Shown here one piece after another: positions 42,062 to 50,966 of a stretch of DNA of 64,000 bases. Position 1 is the first letter of the stretch. Each line of letters starts with the position of its first letter. Origin of the DNA: Streptacidiphilus carbonis (GTDB lineage Bacteria > Actinomycetota > Actinomycetes > Streptomycetales > Streptomycetaceae); the NCBI RefSeq assembly GCF_000787775.1, contig NZ_BBPM01000019.1, forward strand, positions 1 through 64,000, given 5' to 3'. The notes beneath the pieces were generated by a model. It saw nothing but the letters and a program-made list of their open reading frames with translations. It was not told the origin of the DNA and made no database searches. Position numbers and translations under genes: made by a program.

Positions 42062-43380
42062 GGGTTCAGTCTCCCCGGTCCGGCCGTCGGCGCACCGGCC
42101 GGGTGCGGGACGGCCGGGTGCGGGAGTCGGGCGGTGACGGTCCAGATGTCGCCCTGCGGGCCCGCCGTGAGCGTGCCGTTGAGCAGGCGCAGCCGTTCCC
42201 GCATCCCGATCAGGCCGTAGCCGCCGCCGACGCTGCCGCCGACGCCGGTGGTGCCATGGTCGGCAGCGGTACCGGCGGGGGTGCGGGTCGGGCCGGTGAC
42301 CGGGAGTGCGGCCGGGTCGGTGATCGGGTTGGTGACGGTCACCGCGGTGAGGGCCCCGGTGCTCCGCAGGTGCAGTTCGACCGGCGCCCCGGGGGCGTGC
42401 TTTGCGGCGTTGACCAGGGCTTCCTGCACGATGCGCAGGAGCGCCAGGGTGGCGTCGGGCGGCAGTGGCCGGAGCGGTCCGTCCAGGTCGAGCGAGACGG
42501 CGACGGCGGCGCCGTGCCGGCGGGTGTGGGTGTCGGCCGCGCGGGTGATCTCCTGGTCGAGCGGGAGCTGGTCGGTGCGCATGGCGTGGACCGCCCGACG
42601 GGTCTCGACCAGTCCCTCGGAGGCCATCCGCTGTGCGGCGGCCAGCGTCTCCAGGGCCTTGTCGACGTCCCGACTGTCCGTCAGTACGGCTCTGGCGACC
42701 TGGATCTGGATGCCCAGCGCGCCCAGCGAGTGGGCCAGGACGTCATGGATCTCGCGGGCGATCCGGGCCCGTTCGTCCAGTACCTCGGTGCGCCGCTGCT
42801 GCTCCTGCAACTGTTCGAACTGGGCCAGCAGTGCGGCCGACTGCTCGGCCTGGACCTGGTAGCCGCGCCGGTTGCGCCCCACCAGCAGTCCGACCACCAC
42901 CAGCAGCGGGTAGCCCAGCAGGGTGCCCAGGTTGTCGCCGTAGGCGACCGCGCCGATCGAGGCGGCCAGGATCCCGCCGACGGCCACGGCGCAGGCGGGG
43001 AGCAGCGCGGCCTCGGTCGCCGCGATCATCGTTCCGATCATCGCGAAGGACAGCAGGCTGTCGCCGTCGGGAAGCGCGCAGCCCAGTCCTCCGGCGACGA
43101 CGACCACGGCCAGCACCGGCGTGTGCAGCCGTGGACGGCGGGGCCTCAGGGCCGGGTGCAGGTCGAGCAGGCACCAGGCCGCGGTCCCCAGGCAGAGCAG
43201 GGCGTAGACGGAGAGCTGCACCACCCACGTGCCCGGGCTGACCGACCGGTGGCCGGTGAGCAGCAGCAGGCCCACCAGGAGCAGACCGACGACCCGGATC
43301 AGGCTGCTGGCCCACCGCAGCACGCTCGCGGCCTCGCCGCGCCGTGCCAGGAACCTCGGCGAAGCAGTCACGGTCGTCAC
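42058..43380 (-). CDS. Sensor histidine kinase, DesK type
   Basis: A 440-residue kinase with about five to six membrane helices in the first 170 residues. The HisKA_3 helix is RARIAREIHDVLAHSLGALGIQ (phospho-His in IHDVLAH) and the ATPase domain shows EALVNAAKHAPGA and GYGLIGMRERL. A Gly/Thr-rich insertion at about residues 375-390 is unusual for the family. It pairs with the LuxR-type regulator. The input is unknown. Confidence 0.9.
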   Translation of the reverse strand: MTTVTASPRFLARRGEAASVLRWASSLIRVVGLLLVGLLLLTGHRSVSPGTWVVQLSVYALLCLGTAAWCLLDLHPALRPRRPRLHTPVLAVVVVAGGLGCALPDGDSLLSFAMIGTMIAATEAALLPACAVAVGGILAASIGAVAYGDNLGTLLGYPLLVVVGLLVGRNRRGYQVQAEQSAALLAQFEQLQEQQRRTEVLDERARIAREIHDVLAHSLGALGIQIQVARAVLTDSRDVDKALETLAAAQRMASEGLVETRRAVHAMRTDQLPLDQEITRAADTHTRRHGAAVAVSLDLDGPLRPLPPDATLALLRIVQEALVNAAKHAPGAPVELHLRSTGALTAVTVTNPITDPAALPVTGPTRTPAGTAADHGTTGVGGSVGGGYGLIGMRERLRLLNGTLTAGPQGDIWTVTARLPHPAVPHPAGAPTAGPGRLNP

Positions 43381-43667
43381 TCCTGGGGCTGTGCCGCTGC
43401 TGGGTCCGTGCGGTGGGTCCGTGCGGCTGTCGACGTCCCCGAGGCTAGGCGGCCCGCTGGTACCACCGCGTCACCGCAGGGGTTGATCGGCGGGTGGAGA
43501 TCCCCGTCCGCGGGTTGGTACCGGGGCGGCGGCAAGCTCGTCCCGCGGCTCAACCCGGGGTCCGATCCGGTGCGGGGCACCGGCGAAGAGAGTGGGCACA
43601 TCACCCCGCAGGCCTCCTGCGGATCTCCCGCAGACCTCCCGCAGACCTCTCAGAGGAGTCCGTCGTC
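43381..43667. other. Divergent intergenic region with short direct repeats
   Basis: The region lies between the divergent kinase and membrane-protein genes. Near 43620-43650 the unit CTCCCGCAGAC occurs in near-tandem copies. Their role is unknown. The ribosome binding site GAGGAG for the next gene lies at about 43652. Confidence 0.4.
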
Positions 43668-44210
43668 ATGTCCGAACTCACCCAGGCGATGATCATCAAC
43701 GCCGCCGTCCTGGTGGCCGTGCTCCACTCCGATCTGGGCGCCGAGCGCAAGATCGGCACCTTCCGGATCCTGCGTCCGCTGCTCATCTCGGCCGCCGTGA
43801 TCCCGCTGTTCATCGACCGGCCGGTGACCCGGGGCACCGGCCTGGCCCTGGAGCTGGCCGGGGTCGCCGCGGGGCTGCTCGCCGGCCTGGCCGCCATCGC
43901 GCTGATGGGCGTCCACCGCAGCCCGGAGACGGGCCGGCCGGTCAGCCGGGCCGGGACGCCCTACGCGATGCTGTGGATCGTCGTCATCGGCGCCCGCGCG
44001 GCCTTCTCCTGGGGGTCCTCGCACTGGTTCTCCGCCCAGCTGACCAGCTGGTGCATCGCCCACCAGGTCACCGCCGCGGCCATCACCGACGGACTGATCT
44101 TCATGGCCGTGGCCATGCTGCTGACCCGCACCATCGGCCTCGGCGCGCGGGCCGCCGCCCTGCCCGCGGCAACCCGGACGTCCCGCACGCCGGGCCCGGT
44201 CCGGCTCTGA
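43668..44210 (+). CDS. Membrane protein of unknown function
   Basis: A 180-residue protein with five or six predicted membrane helices (AMIINAAVLVAVLHSDLG, LLISAAVIPLFI, LELAGVAAGLLAGLAAIALMG, AMLWIVVIGARAAFSWG). ATG 43668 is preceded by GAGGAG at about ten bases. No family is recognised. It stands alone after a divergent promoter region. Confidence 0.7.
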   Translation: MSELTQAMIINAAVLVAVLHSDLGAERKIGTFRILRPLLISAAVIPLFIDRPVTRGTGLALELAGVAAGLLAGLAAIALMGVHRSPETGRPVSRAGTPYAMLWIVVIGARAAFSWGSSHWFSAQLTSWCIAHQVTAAAITDGLIFMAVAMLLTRTIGLGARAAALPAATRTSRTPGPVRL

Positions 44211-44219
44211 CGCCGCGGG

Positions 44220-44251
44220 GCGCCCCTGTGTCCCTGCGCCCCTGTGTCCCT
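44220..44251 (+). repeat. Tandem duplication of a 16-bp unit
   Basis: GCGCCCCTGTGTCCCT occurs twice head to tail (44220-44235 and 44236-44251), followed by a partial third copy. It lies in the promoter region of the nitrate-type cluster. Function unknown. Confidence 0.75.
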
Positions 44252-44327
44252 GCGCCTCTGCGCCCATCCGGCGCAATGCGAAGTGGCGTGCAGGGATATG
44301 TTCCTGACAGGGGATTAGTGTCGATAT

Positions 44328-45425
44328 GTGACAGTTGAAGTCGATACGGAACTCCCCGGCGCGCACCGGCAGCCCGGCGCGGACGCCGACGCGGTGGGGC
44401 GCCGGGTGCGCTCGCGGGCCGTGCTGGTCGCCGCCGCCGTGTCGCTGCTGCTGGTGCTGGCGATCGTGCTGGGCAGCCGGGGGCTGCGGGACTTCGACTC
44501 GGCACTGATCCCCTACACCGTGGCCACGATCTTCCTGGCCTTCGGCGTGACCTACCGCTACCTGATGTGGATCTCGGCGCCGGCCGCCTGGCGGCTGTTC
44601 CGGCAGGGGCTGCGGACCGCCTTCTCCCGGGAGAACTTCCGCCGCGCGCCCACCTCGCTGCCCCGGATGGCCGCCACCTACCTCGGCTTCCAGCGCTTCC
44701 TGGGCGCCCGCTCGCACGCCCGTTGGATCGCCCACCAGGCGATGTTCTGGGGCTGCCTGCTGGCGGTGGCCATCACCTTCCCGCTCACCTGGGGCTGGTT
44801 CACCTTCACCGCGTCCAGCGCGGACGGTCCCGGCTACGAGATGCGGGTCTGGGGCTTCAAGGTGCTGGGCTTCTCCTCCAGCAGCTTCTTCGGCTGGGCC
44901 ATGTACCACGGTCTCGACCTGGCCGCGGTGCTGGTCATCGGCGGTGTCGGCTACTTCCTGTGGCGGCGCACCAGGGACCGGGCCGCGACCACCGGGCAGC
45001 GCTTCGGCTACGACTTCCTGCCGCTGCTGGCGCTGCTCACCATCTCGGTCACCGGGCTGCTGCTCACCTTCTCCGAGATCTGCCTGCACGGCGGCGGCTA
45101 TGAGTTCCTGGCCGTGACCCACATGGTCTCGGTCGTGTTCACCCTGGTCTACCTGCCCTTCGGCAAGTTCTTCCACATCGTCCAGCGGCCCGCCGCGGTG
45201 GGGATGGCGCTGTTCAAGTTCCAGTCCCGCTCCCGGGGCGAGGAGCTGTTCGCCTGCCGCCGCTGCGGCACCCCGATCGACACCGTCCCGTACCTGGAGA
45301 ACCTGCGCGGCACCATGCGCGATCTCGACCTCGGCTTCGACGAGTGGGCCGAGTACTGCCCGCGCTGCAAGCGCGTCCTGCGCGGCAGCGCCTACCTGCA
45401 GCATGTGAAGCGGGGATTCAGATGA
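44328..45425 (+). CDS. b-type cytochrome membrane subunit with zinc ribbon
   Basis: A 365-residue protein with about seven membrane helices. Histidines in IAHQAMFW, MYHGLD, VTHMVSVV and FHIVQRP are placed as heme b ligands, as in NarI or DsrM. A C-terminal cytoplasmic segment carries two Cys pairs (CRRCGTP and CPRCKR), probably a zinc ribbon or Fe-S site. It starts at GTG 44328 and ends five bases before the next gene. It likely passes quinol electrons to the molybdopterin subunit. Confidence 0.75.
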   Translation: MTVEVDTELPGAHRQPGADADAVGRRVRSRAVLVAAAVSLLLVLAIVLGSRGLRDFDSALIPYTVATIFLAFGVTYRYLMWISAPAAWRLFRQGLRTAFSRENFRRAPTSLPRMAATYLGFQRFLGARSHARWIAHQAMFWGCLLAVAITFPLTWGWFTFTASSADGPGYEMRVWGFKVLGFSSSSFFGWAMYHGLDLAAVLVIGGVGYFLWRRTRDRAATTGQRFGYDFLPLLALLTISVTGLLLTFSEICLHGGGYEFLAVTHMVSVVFTLVYLPFGKFFHIVQRPAAVGMALFKFQSRSRGEELFACRRCGTPIDTVPYLENLRGTMRDLDLGFDEWAEYCPRCKRVLRGSAYLQHVKRGFR

Positions 45426-45429
45426 TGGG

Positions 45430-47787
45430 GTGTCAGATGGTGTGTCGGATGGCGTGTCAGACGGGATGCTTCCGATGAGCCGCGCCGTCGGGCCGGTCCC
45501 GGTCAGCCTGGACCCCTCGGTCGCCCCGCCGGGCACCCGCAACTTCCGCGACGCCGGCGGCATCCCGGCCGACCAGTGGCACGCCAACCAGGTCAAGCAG
45601 ACCCTGGTGCCCACCCACTGCTGCTTCTGCGGCGTGCAGTGCGGGATGTACCTGCGGGTGGACGAGCGCGGCAAGGTCTTCGGCGTCGAGCCGCGCAACC
45701 ACGACATCAACCGCAGCCGGCTCTGCCCCAAGGGCCTCAACGCCTACCAGCAGGTCAACCACCCCGACCGGCTCACCGCACCGCTGCTGCGCCGCAGCCG
45801 GGACGAGCCGTTCCGGGAGGCCTCCTGGGAGGAGGCGCTGGACTTCACCGCCGCCGAGGTCCGCCGGATCCAGACCGCGTACGGCAGGGACGCCTTCGGG
45901 CTGCTCGGCGGGGCCAGCCTGTTCTCCGAGAAGACCTACCTGGTCGGCAAGTTCGCTCGGGTCGCGCTGAAGACCCGTCATGTGGACTACAACGGACGGC
46001 TCTGCATGGTCAGCGCCGCCGGGGCGAACAAGCTGGCCTTCGGCATCGACCGGGCCGCCAATCCGTTCGCCGACATCCTGCAGACCGACTGCCTGCTGAT
46101 CGCGGGCTCCAACGTCGGCGAGTGCTTCCCGGTGATGACCCAGTACCTGTGGGGAGCCAGGGACCGGGGCGCCAAGCTCATCGTGGTGGACCCCCGGGAG
46201 ACCGCCGTGGCCCGCACCGCCGACATCCATGTGGCGCTGCGCTCCGGCACCGACGCCGCCTTCTTCAACTCGGTGCTGCACGTGGTCATCCGTGAAGGAC
46301 TGACCGACGACGCCTTCCTGGCCGAGCACACCACCGGCTGGGACGAGCTCAGGGCCACCGTCGCCGAGTACCCGCCGAAGCTCGCCGCGGAGATCTGCGG
46401 CATCCCCGACGTGCAGATCGAGCAGGTCGCCCGGATGTTCGGGACCGCCAAGAAGGCCATGGCCTGGCACGCCCGAGGCATCGAGCACCACACCCAGGGC
46501 GTGGAGAACTGCCTGACCGTCATCAACCTCTGCACCGCCACCGGCAACCTCGGCAGGCCGGGGGCCGGCTACGGCACCATCACCGGCCAGGGCAACGGCC
46601 AGGGCGGCCGCGAGCACGGCCAGAAGTCCGACCTGCTGCCGGGCGGACGGTCCATCGCCAACCCCGAGCACCGCCGCTGGATCAGCGAGTTCTGGGGCAT
46701 CGACGAGGCCGAGCTGCCGCAGGCCGGGACGTCGATGATGGAGATGGTCTGGCAGATGCAGCGGCAGGAGATCCGCGGCCTGATCGGGATCTGCAACAAC
46801 CCCTTCGTCTCGCTGCCCAACTACGCCGTGGTCAAGGACGGCTACGACACCCTGGACTTCCACGCCCAGTTCGACTTCTTCCTCTCCGAGACCGCGGCCA
46901 ACGCCCATGTGGTCTTCCCGGTCACCACCTGGGCCGAGGACGAGGGGGTGATGGCCAACGCCGAGGCCAGGGTGGTCAAGCACAACAAGGCCCAGGAGCC
47001 GCCGCCCGGGGTTCGCACCGACACCTGGGTGATGTGCGAGCTGGCCCGGCGGCTCGGGGCGGCGGACAAGTTCGACTTCGCCGGCTCCCGCGAGGTCTTC
47101 GACGAGCTGCGCGCCGCCTCGGCCGGGTCGGTCAACGACTACTACGGGATCACCTACGAGCGGCTGGAGCAGACCGGCGGCATCGCCTGGCCCTGCCCCG
47201 ACCTGGACCACCCGGGCACGCCCCGGCTGTTCGAGGGCGGGCTGACGTACCACCCCGACCAGAAGGTCCATCTGCAGACGGTGGAGTGGCACCCGCCGGC
47301 CGACCGCTTCGACGAGCAGTACCCGATGCGGCTGACCACCGGACGGACCGTGGCGCACTTCCTGTCGGGCAATCAGACCCGGCGGCTGGGCGCCCTGGTG
47401 GAGCAGACCCCGCGCCCCTGGGTGGAGCTGCACCCCAGTCACGGCTACCGCAACGGCGACCCGGTCCGGGTCACCACCCGGCGCGGCAGCGAGGTGCTGC
47501 CCGCGCTGGTCACCGAGGCGATCCGGCCGGACCACGTCTTCATCCCGTACCACTGGCCGTTCCCGACCTCCGCCAACGCGCTGACCATCGACGCGCTGGA
47601 CCCGCGCTCCAAGATCCCGGAGTACAAGGTCTGCGCCTGCCGGATCGATTCGGCCCCCGCCGTGGACCCGGTGCCGGCCCCGCCGATGCCGCCGGGCCGT
47701 TCGGCCTATCCGGAGGCCCAGGCCTCGCGCGACGACCCGCTGCCGCCCAGCTCCCCGCAGGGGCGCGGCACCGGCGAAGTGAGGTGA
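45430..47787 (+). CDS. Molybdopterin oxidoreductase, nitrate-reductase type
   Basis: A 785-residue bis-MGD enzyme. The N-terminal [4Fe-4S] site is CCFCGVQCGM with a later C in RLCPKG. C192 in NGRLCMVSA aligns with the Mo ligand of NapA/NasA. Middle motifs are GSNVGECFPV and GQGNGQGGREHGQKSDLLPG; the molybdopterin-dinucleotide domain begins MRLTTGRTVAHFLSGNQTR. The start at GTG 45430 is chosen because the three VSDG repeats right after it differ only at third codon positions, a sign of translation; ATG 45476 is the alternative. No Tat signal, so the enzyme is cytoplasmic. Confidence 0.88.
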   Translation: MSDGVSDGVSDGMLPMSRAVGPVPVSLDPSVAPPGTRNFRDAGGIPADQWHANQVKQTLVPTHCCFCGVQCGMYLRVDERGKVFGVEPRNHDINRSRLCPKGLNAYQQVNHPDRLTAPLLRRSRDEPFREASWEEALDFTAAEVRRIQTAYGRDAFGLLGGASLFSEKTYLVGKFARVALKTRHVDYNGRLCMVSAAGANKLAFGIDRAANPFADILQTDCLLIAGSNVGECFPVMTQYLWGARDRGAKLIVVDPRETAVARTADIHVALRSGTDAAFFNSVLHVVIREGLTDDAFLAEHTTGWDELRATVAEYPPKLAAEICGIPDVQIEQVARMFGTAKKAMAWHARGIEHHTQGVENCLTVINLCTATGNLGRPGAGYGTITGQGNGQGGREHGQKSDLLPGGRSIANPEHRRWISEFWGIDEAELPQAGTSMMEMVWQMQRQEIRGLIGICNNPFVSLPNYAVVKDGYDTLDFHAQFDFFLSETAANAHVVFPVTTWAEDEGVMANAEARVVKHNKAQEPPPGVRTDTWVMCELARRLGAADKFDFAGSREVFDELRAASAGSVNDYYGITYERLEQTGGIAWPCPDLDHPGTPRLFEGGLTYHPDQKVHLQTVEWHPPADRFDEQYPMRLTTGRTVAHFLSGNQTRRLGALVEQTPRPWVELHPSHGYRNGDPVRVTTRRGSEVLPALVTEAIRPDHVFIPYHWPFPTSANALTIDALDPRSKIPEYKVCACRIDSAPAVDPVPAPPMPPGRSAYPEAQASRDDPLPPSSPQGRGTGEVR

Positions 47788-47797
47788 GCGCAACACC

Positions 47798-48439
47798 ATG
47801 ATGGGCCGCACGCTCTTCATCGACCCCGGACGCTGCATCGGCTGCCAGGCCTGCGTGTCCGGCTGCCGCGAGTGCGACTCGCACCGGGGCAAGTCCATGA
47901 TCCACCTGGACTACCCGGACGAGGGCAGCTCGGTCGCCTCGCTCCCCACGGTCTGCATGCACTGCGAGGACCCGGTCGCGCCCTGCGCCGAGGTCTGCCC
48001 GGCCGAGGCGATCCTGATCAGCCCGGACGGGGTGGTCCACGAGGCCGACCCGACCCGCTGCATCGGCTGCAGCAACTGCGTCAACGCCTGCCCGTTCGGC
48101 GTCCCCAAGATCGACCTCGCGGCGAAGCTGCAGCTGAAGTGCAACCTCTGCTACGACCGGACCTCGCTCGGACTGGCCCCGATGTGCGCGACGGTCTGCC
48201 CGACCGGCGCCCTGTTCTACGGAACCCTGGAGGAGCTGCAGGCCGAGCGGCCGGGCGTGGACGTCTCCAACTGGTTCGAGTTCGGGGACGTGCAGATCAC
48301 CACCGGAGTGGCCATGGTCGTCCCGGCGGACCGGACCAGGGACCCGGTGCCCGGCGGCCTGCCGACGCTCCCGCTGGTGCAGGTCAACGGACGCGACACC
48401 GGCGGACGGGTCGTCAGCGACGCCGGAGGACAGCTGTGA
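47798..48439 (+). CDS. 4Fe-4S ferredoxin-type electron-transfer subunit
   Basis: A 213-residue protein with four cysteine clusters: CIGCQACVSGCRECD, CMHCEDPVAPC, CIGCSNCVNACPFG and CNLCYDRTSL with a later CATVCPTGAL. This matches the DmsB/NrfC/HybA family that binds four [4Fe-4S] centres. It begins ten bases after the oxidoreductase and overlaps the Rieske gene by GTGA. It links the molybdoenzyme to membrane carriers. Confidence 0.9.
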   Translation: MMGRTLFIDPGRCIGCQACVSGCRECDSHRGKSMIHLDYPDEGSSVASLPTVCMHCEDPVAPCAEVCPAEAILISPDGVVHEADPTRCIGCSNCVNACPFGVPKIDLAAKLQLKCNLCYDRTSLGLAPMCATVCPTGALFYGTLEELQAERPGVDVSNWFEFGDVQITTGVAMVVPADRTRDPVPGGLPTLPLVQVNGRDTGGRVVSDAGGQL

Positions 48440-49083
48440 CCGGACCGAACGACACGACCGACCCGGACGGAACCGACCCGGCCGCCGCGGCCCGGGCCGC
48501 CGAGCGGGACGCGGCGCTGCGGGACCGGCTCAGCGCCGACTCGCTCACCTCGCGCCGCGACTACCTGCGGGTGATGACCACCGTCTCCGGCGGACTGCTG
48601 GTCGGCAGCATCGCGGTCTCGGCCGGAGTGCTGCACCGGCACGGCGACGCCGAGGCGGCGGAGGTGCCTGAGCTCAGGGTCGCCGACCGGCTGGCCCGGG
48701 GCGAGGCCGTGCTCTTCAACTACCCCGGTGAACACGACCGGGCGATGGCGGTGAAGCTCGCGGACGACAGCGTGGTCGGCTACTCCACCGTCTGCACCCA
48801 CCTCGCCTGCGGGGTGCTCTGGAAGGAGCACCGCGGCGAGGAGGGCGAGCTGTACTGCCCCTGCCACGAGGGCTCCTTCGACATCCGCACCGGCGCGGTG
48901 ACCGGCGGGCCGCCGCCGCGCGGACTGCCCAAGGTGCTGATGGCGGAACGCGCCGACGGCAGCGTCTGGGCCGTCGGCACGGCCTACTCGGACGAGACCG
49001 CGCGCCATGCGGCCTGCCGCCAGCTCGGCGCCATCCGTCCCGGTACCACCGTGCCGAGCTGCCCGCACAGCGGAGGGAAGTGA
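48436..49083 (+). CDS. Rieske iron-sulfur protein with twin-arginine signal
   Basis: A 215-residue protein. A twin-arginine motif and helix (TSRRDYLRVMTTVSGGLLVGSIAVSAG) sit at residues 38-64. The Rieske centre is CTHLAC and CPCHEGSF, with all four ligands. It starts at GTG overlapping the previous TGA. The protein is probably anchored outside the membrane, passing electrons to the complex. Together with neighbours it forms an unusual but plausible electron chain. Confidence 0.9.
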   Translation: MTGPNDTTDPDGTDPAAAARAAERDAALRDRLSADSLTSRRDYLRVMTTVSGGLLVGSIAVSAGVLHRHGDAEAAEVPELRVADRLARGEAVLFNYPGEHDRAMAVKLADDSVVGYSTVCTHLACGVLWKEHRGEEGELYCPCHEGSFDIRTGAVTGGPPPRGLPKVLMAERADGSVWAVGTAYSDETARHAACRQLGAIRPGTTVPSCPHSGGK

Positions 49084-49089
49084 CCGGCC

Positions 49090-49443
49090 ATGACCTATCC
49101 ACCGGACTACCGCCCCGGCAGCGACGAGCCCCGGCTGAACCGGCCGGTGCCCGAGCGCTATCCGCAGATCCGTTCCACCAGCGGCTATGCCGACCCGCGG
49201 GTGGTGCACAGCGGCCCCGGCCCCGGCGCGGGCGCCGAGCAGGAGCCGGAGCGCTCGGCGGTGCTCAGCGCCCGGCTGGTGGTCGTGCTGTGCGTGGTCG
49301 CCGGACAGCTGTGGGCGCTGAACGTCGGCGTCGACGCCTGGATGCAGGGGCGCACCGGGACGGCCTGGTGGTGCACCGGCTTCGAGGGGCTGTCCTTCCT
49401 GATCGCCCTCGGCGCCTGGTGGCTGGGGCCGCGCGACCGCTGA
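49090..49443 (+). CDS. Small two-helix membrane protein of the nitrate block
   Basis: A 117-residue protein. Residues 1-55 are hydrophilic and Pro-rich; two membrane helices follow (LVVVLCVVAGQLWALNVGVDAW and GLSFLIALGAWWLG). It starts six bases after the Rieske gene and probably belongs to the complex as an anchor. No family name is certain. Confidence 0.7.
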   Translation: MTYPPDYRPGSDEPRLNRPVPERYPQIRSTSGYADPRVVHSGPGPGAGAEQEPERSAVLSARLVVVLCVVAGQLWALNVGVDAWMQGRTGTAWWCTGFEGLSFLIALGAWWLGPRDR

Positions 49444-49555
49444 CTCCATCACCTCGGCCATTCCGAGGACGACTCAGGCATTCCAGGTACACCTCAGCCC
49501 TTCCGAGGACGGCCAGGCCAGTCCACGTACGACGAGGAATGGAACGAACGCAACC

Positions 49556-50827
49556 ATGACGGACACCAAGCCCGCGGTACCCGCTGCCGCCTGGACCAAC
49601 CTGGCCCTGGCCACCGTGGGTATCGCCGTCAACTTCTGGGCCTGGGGCCTGATCAGCCCGCTGGGACCCACCTACAAGCAGCACCTCGGCCTCAGCTCCT
49701 TCCAGCAGTCCTTCCTGGTGGCCGTCCCGGTGCTGGTGGGCTCGCTGGGCCGGATCCCGGTCGGCGCGCTGACCGACAAGTACGGCGCGCGGCTGATGGT
49801 CCCGCTGCTCAGCTTCGCCACCATCCTGCCGGTACTGGCGCTGAGCGTGGTGCACAGCTACTGGCTGCTGGTAGTCGTCGGCCTGTTCCTCGGCATCGGC
49901 GGCAGCTTCTTCGCCGCGGGCGTGCCCTATGTCAACGCCTGGTTCCCGCCCGAGCGCCGGGGCATGGCGATCGGCGTCTTCGGCATCGGCACCGGCGGCA
50001 CCGCCATCGCCGCCTTCTTCACCGCCCGCTTCCTGCGCTGGTACGACAACAGCAACACCATGTTCTACCTGGTCGCTGTGGTATTGGCGGCCTACGGGCT
50101 GGTCGCGGTGCTGGTGGCCAGGGACGCCCCGGGCCGGACCATCCCCGAGCACCTCTTCGGCAAGCGGTTCCACGACGCGTTCCGGCACCCGGCGACGCTG
50201 CCGATGTCGCTGCTGTACGCGGTCGCTTTCGGCGCCTTCGTGGCCATGGGCGTCTACCTGCCCACCTATCTGAAGGAGGCCTACCACCTCACCCAGGACG
50301 GTGCCTCCAGCCGGGCGGCGGGCTTCACCCTGGTCGCCGTGCTGTTCCGGCCGCTGGGCGGCACCCTCTCCGACCGGATCGGCCCGGCCAAGGTGCTGGT
50401 GGCCTCGTTCGCGACGCTGGGGGTGATGGCCGTGTGGCAGGCGTTCCATCCCGGGCTGAACCCCTGGTCCACCATCGCCTTCCTGATCATGGCCGCCAGC
50501 GTCGGACTGGCCTGCGGCGCGGTGTTCGCGCTGGTCGCCATCGTCACCCCGAAGGAGAAGGTCGGCACCGTGACCGGTCTGGTCGGCGCGGCCGGCGGGC
50601 TCGGCGGGTACTTCCCGCCGCTGGTCATGGGCTCGGTCTACGGCAGCACCGGCTCCTATGCGATCGGCCTGATGCTGCTCTCCGACGCCGCCTTCGCCGC
50701 GCTCGTCTACACCGCGGCCCGGCTACTGGGACGCGACCGCCGGGACAGCGCCAACGCCTTCGGCGGTTCAGCCGCGCCGGCGAACCTCCGAGGAGTTGCC
50801 GACGAACTGCCGGGGACTGTTTTGTGA
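49556..50827 (+). CDS. narK: NarK/NasA nitrate/nitrite transporter (MFS)
   Basis: A 423-residue MFS transporter with twelve predicted helices. The nitrate signature is visible as GIGGSFFAAGVPYVNAWFPPERRGMAIGVFGIGTGGT, with a second copy of the Gly-rich helix at AAGGLGGYFPPLVMG. The gene lies 112 bases after the membrane-anchor gene, in an interval with short repeats of TTCCGAGGACG. Import of nitrate fits the molybdoenzyme block. No nitrite reductase is in this window. Confidence 0.9.
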   Translation: MTDTKPAVPAAAWTNLALATVGIAVNFWAWGLISPLGPTYKQHLGLSSFQQSFLVAVPVLVGSLGRIPVGALTDKYGARLMVPLLSFATILPVLALSVVHSYWLLVVVGLFLGIGGSFFAAGVPYVNAWFPPERRGMAIGVFGIGTGGTAIAAFFTARFLRWYDNSNTMFYLVAVVLAAYGLVAVLVARDAPGRTIPEHLFGKRFHDAFRHPATLPMSLLYAVAFGAFVAMGVYLPTYLKEAYHLTQDGASSRAAGFTLVAVLFRPLGGTLSDRIGPAKVLVASFATLGVMAVWQAFHPGLNPWSTIAFLIMAASVGLACGAVFALVAIVTPKEKVGTVTGLVGAAGGLGGYFPPLVMGSVYGSTGSYAIGLMLLSDAAFAALVYTAARLLGRDRRDSANAFGGSAAPANLRGVADELPGTVL

Positions 50828-50966
50828 CGGTCACGGGGAGCGCCGGAGTGTCACAGTGCGTCCATACCTGCCGCCGCTACACTCGCGGAGCCCGAACTGA
50901 GAGTTATCCAGTACCGCACAATCGTGGGCCTCGTGCAGCAGCCGAGGACCCTACAGGGGAATGAAC

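Noticed and set aside
45457-47898. An 813-codon minus-strand frame
   Set aside because: It is antisense to the molybdopterin oxidoreductase, whose motifs are unambiguous.
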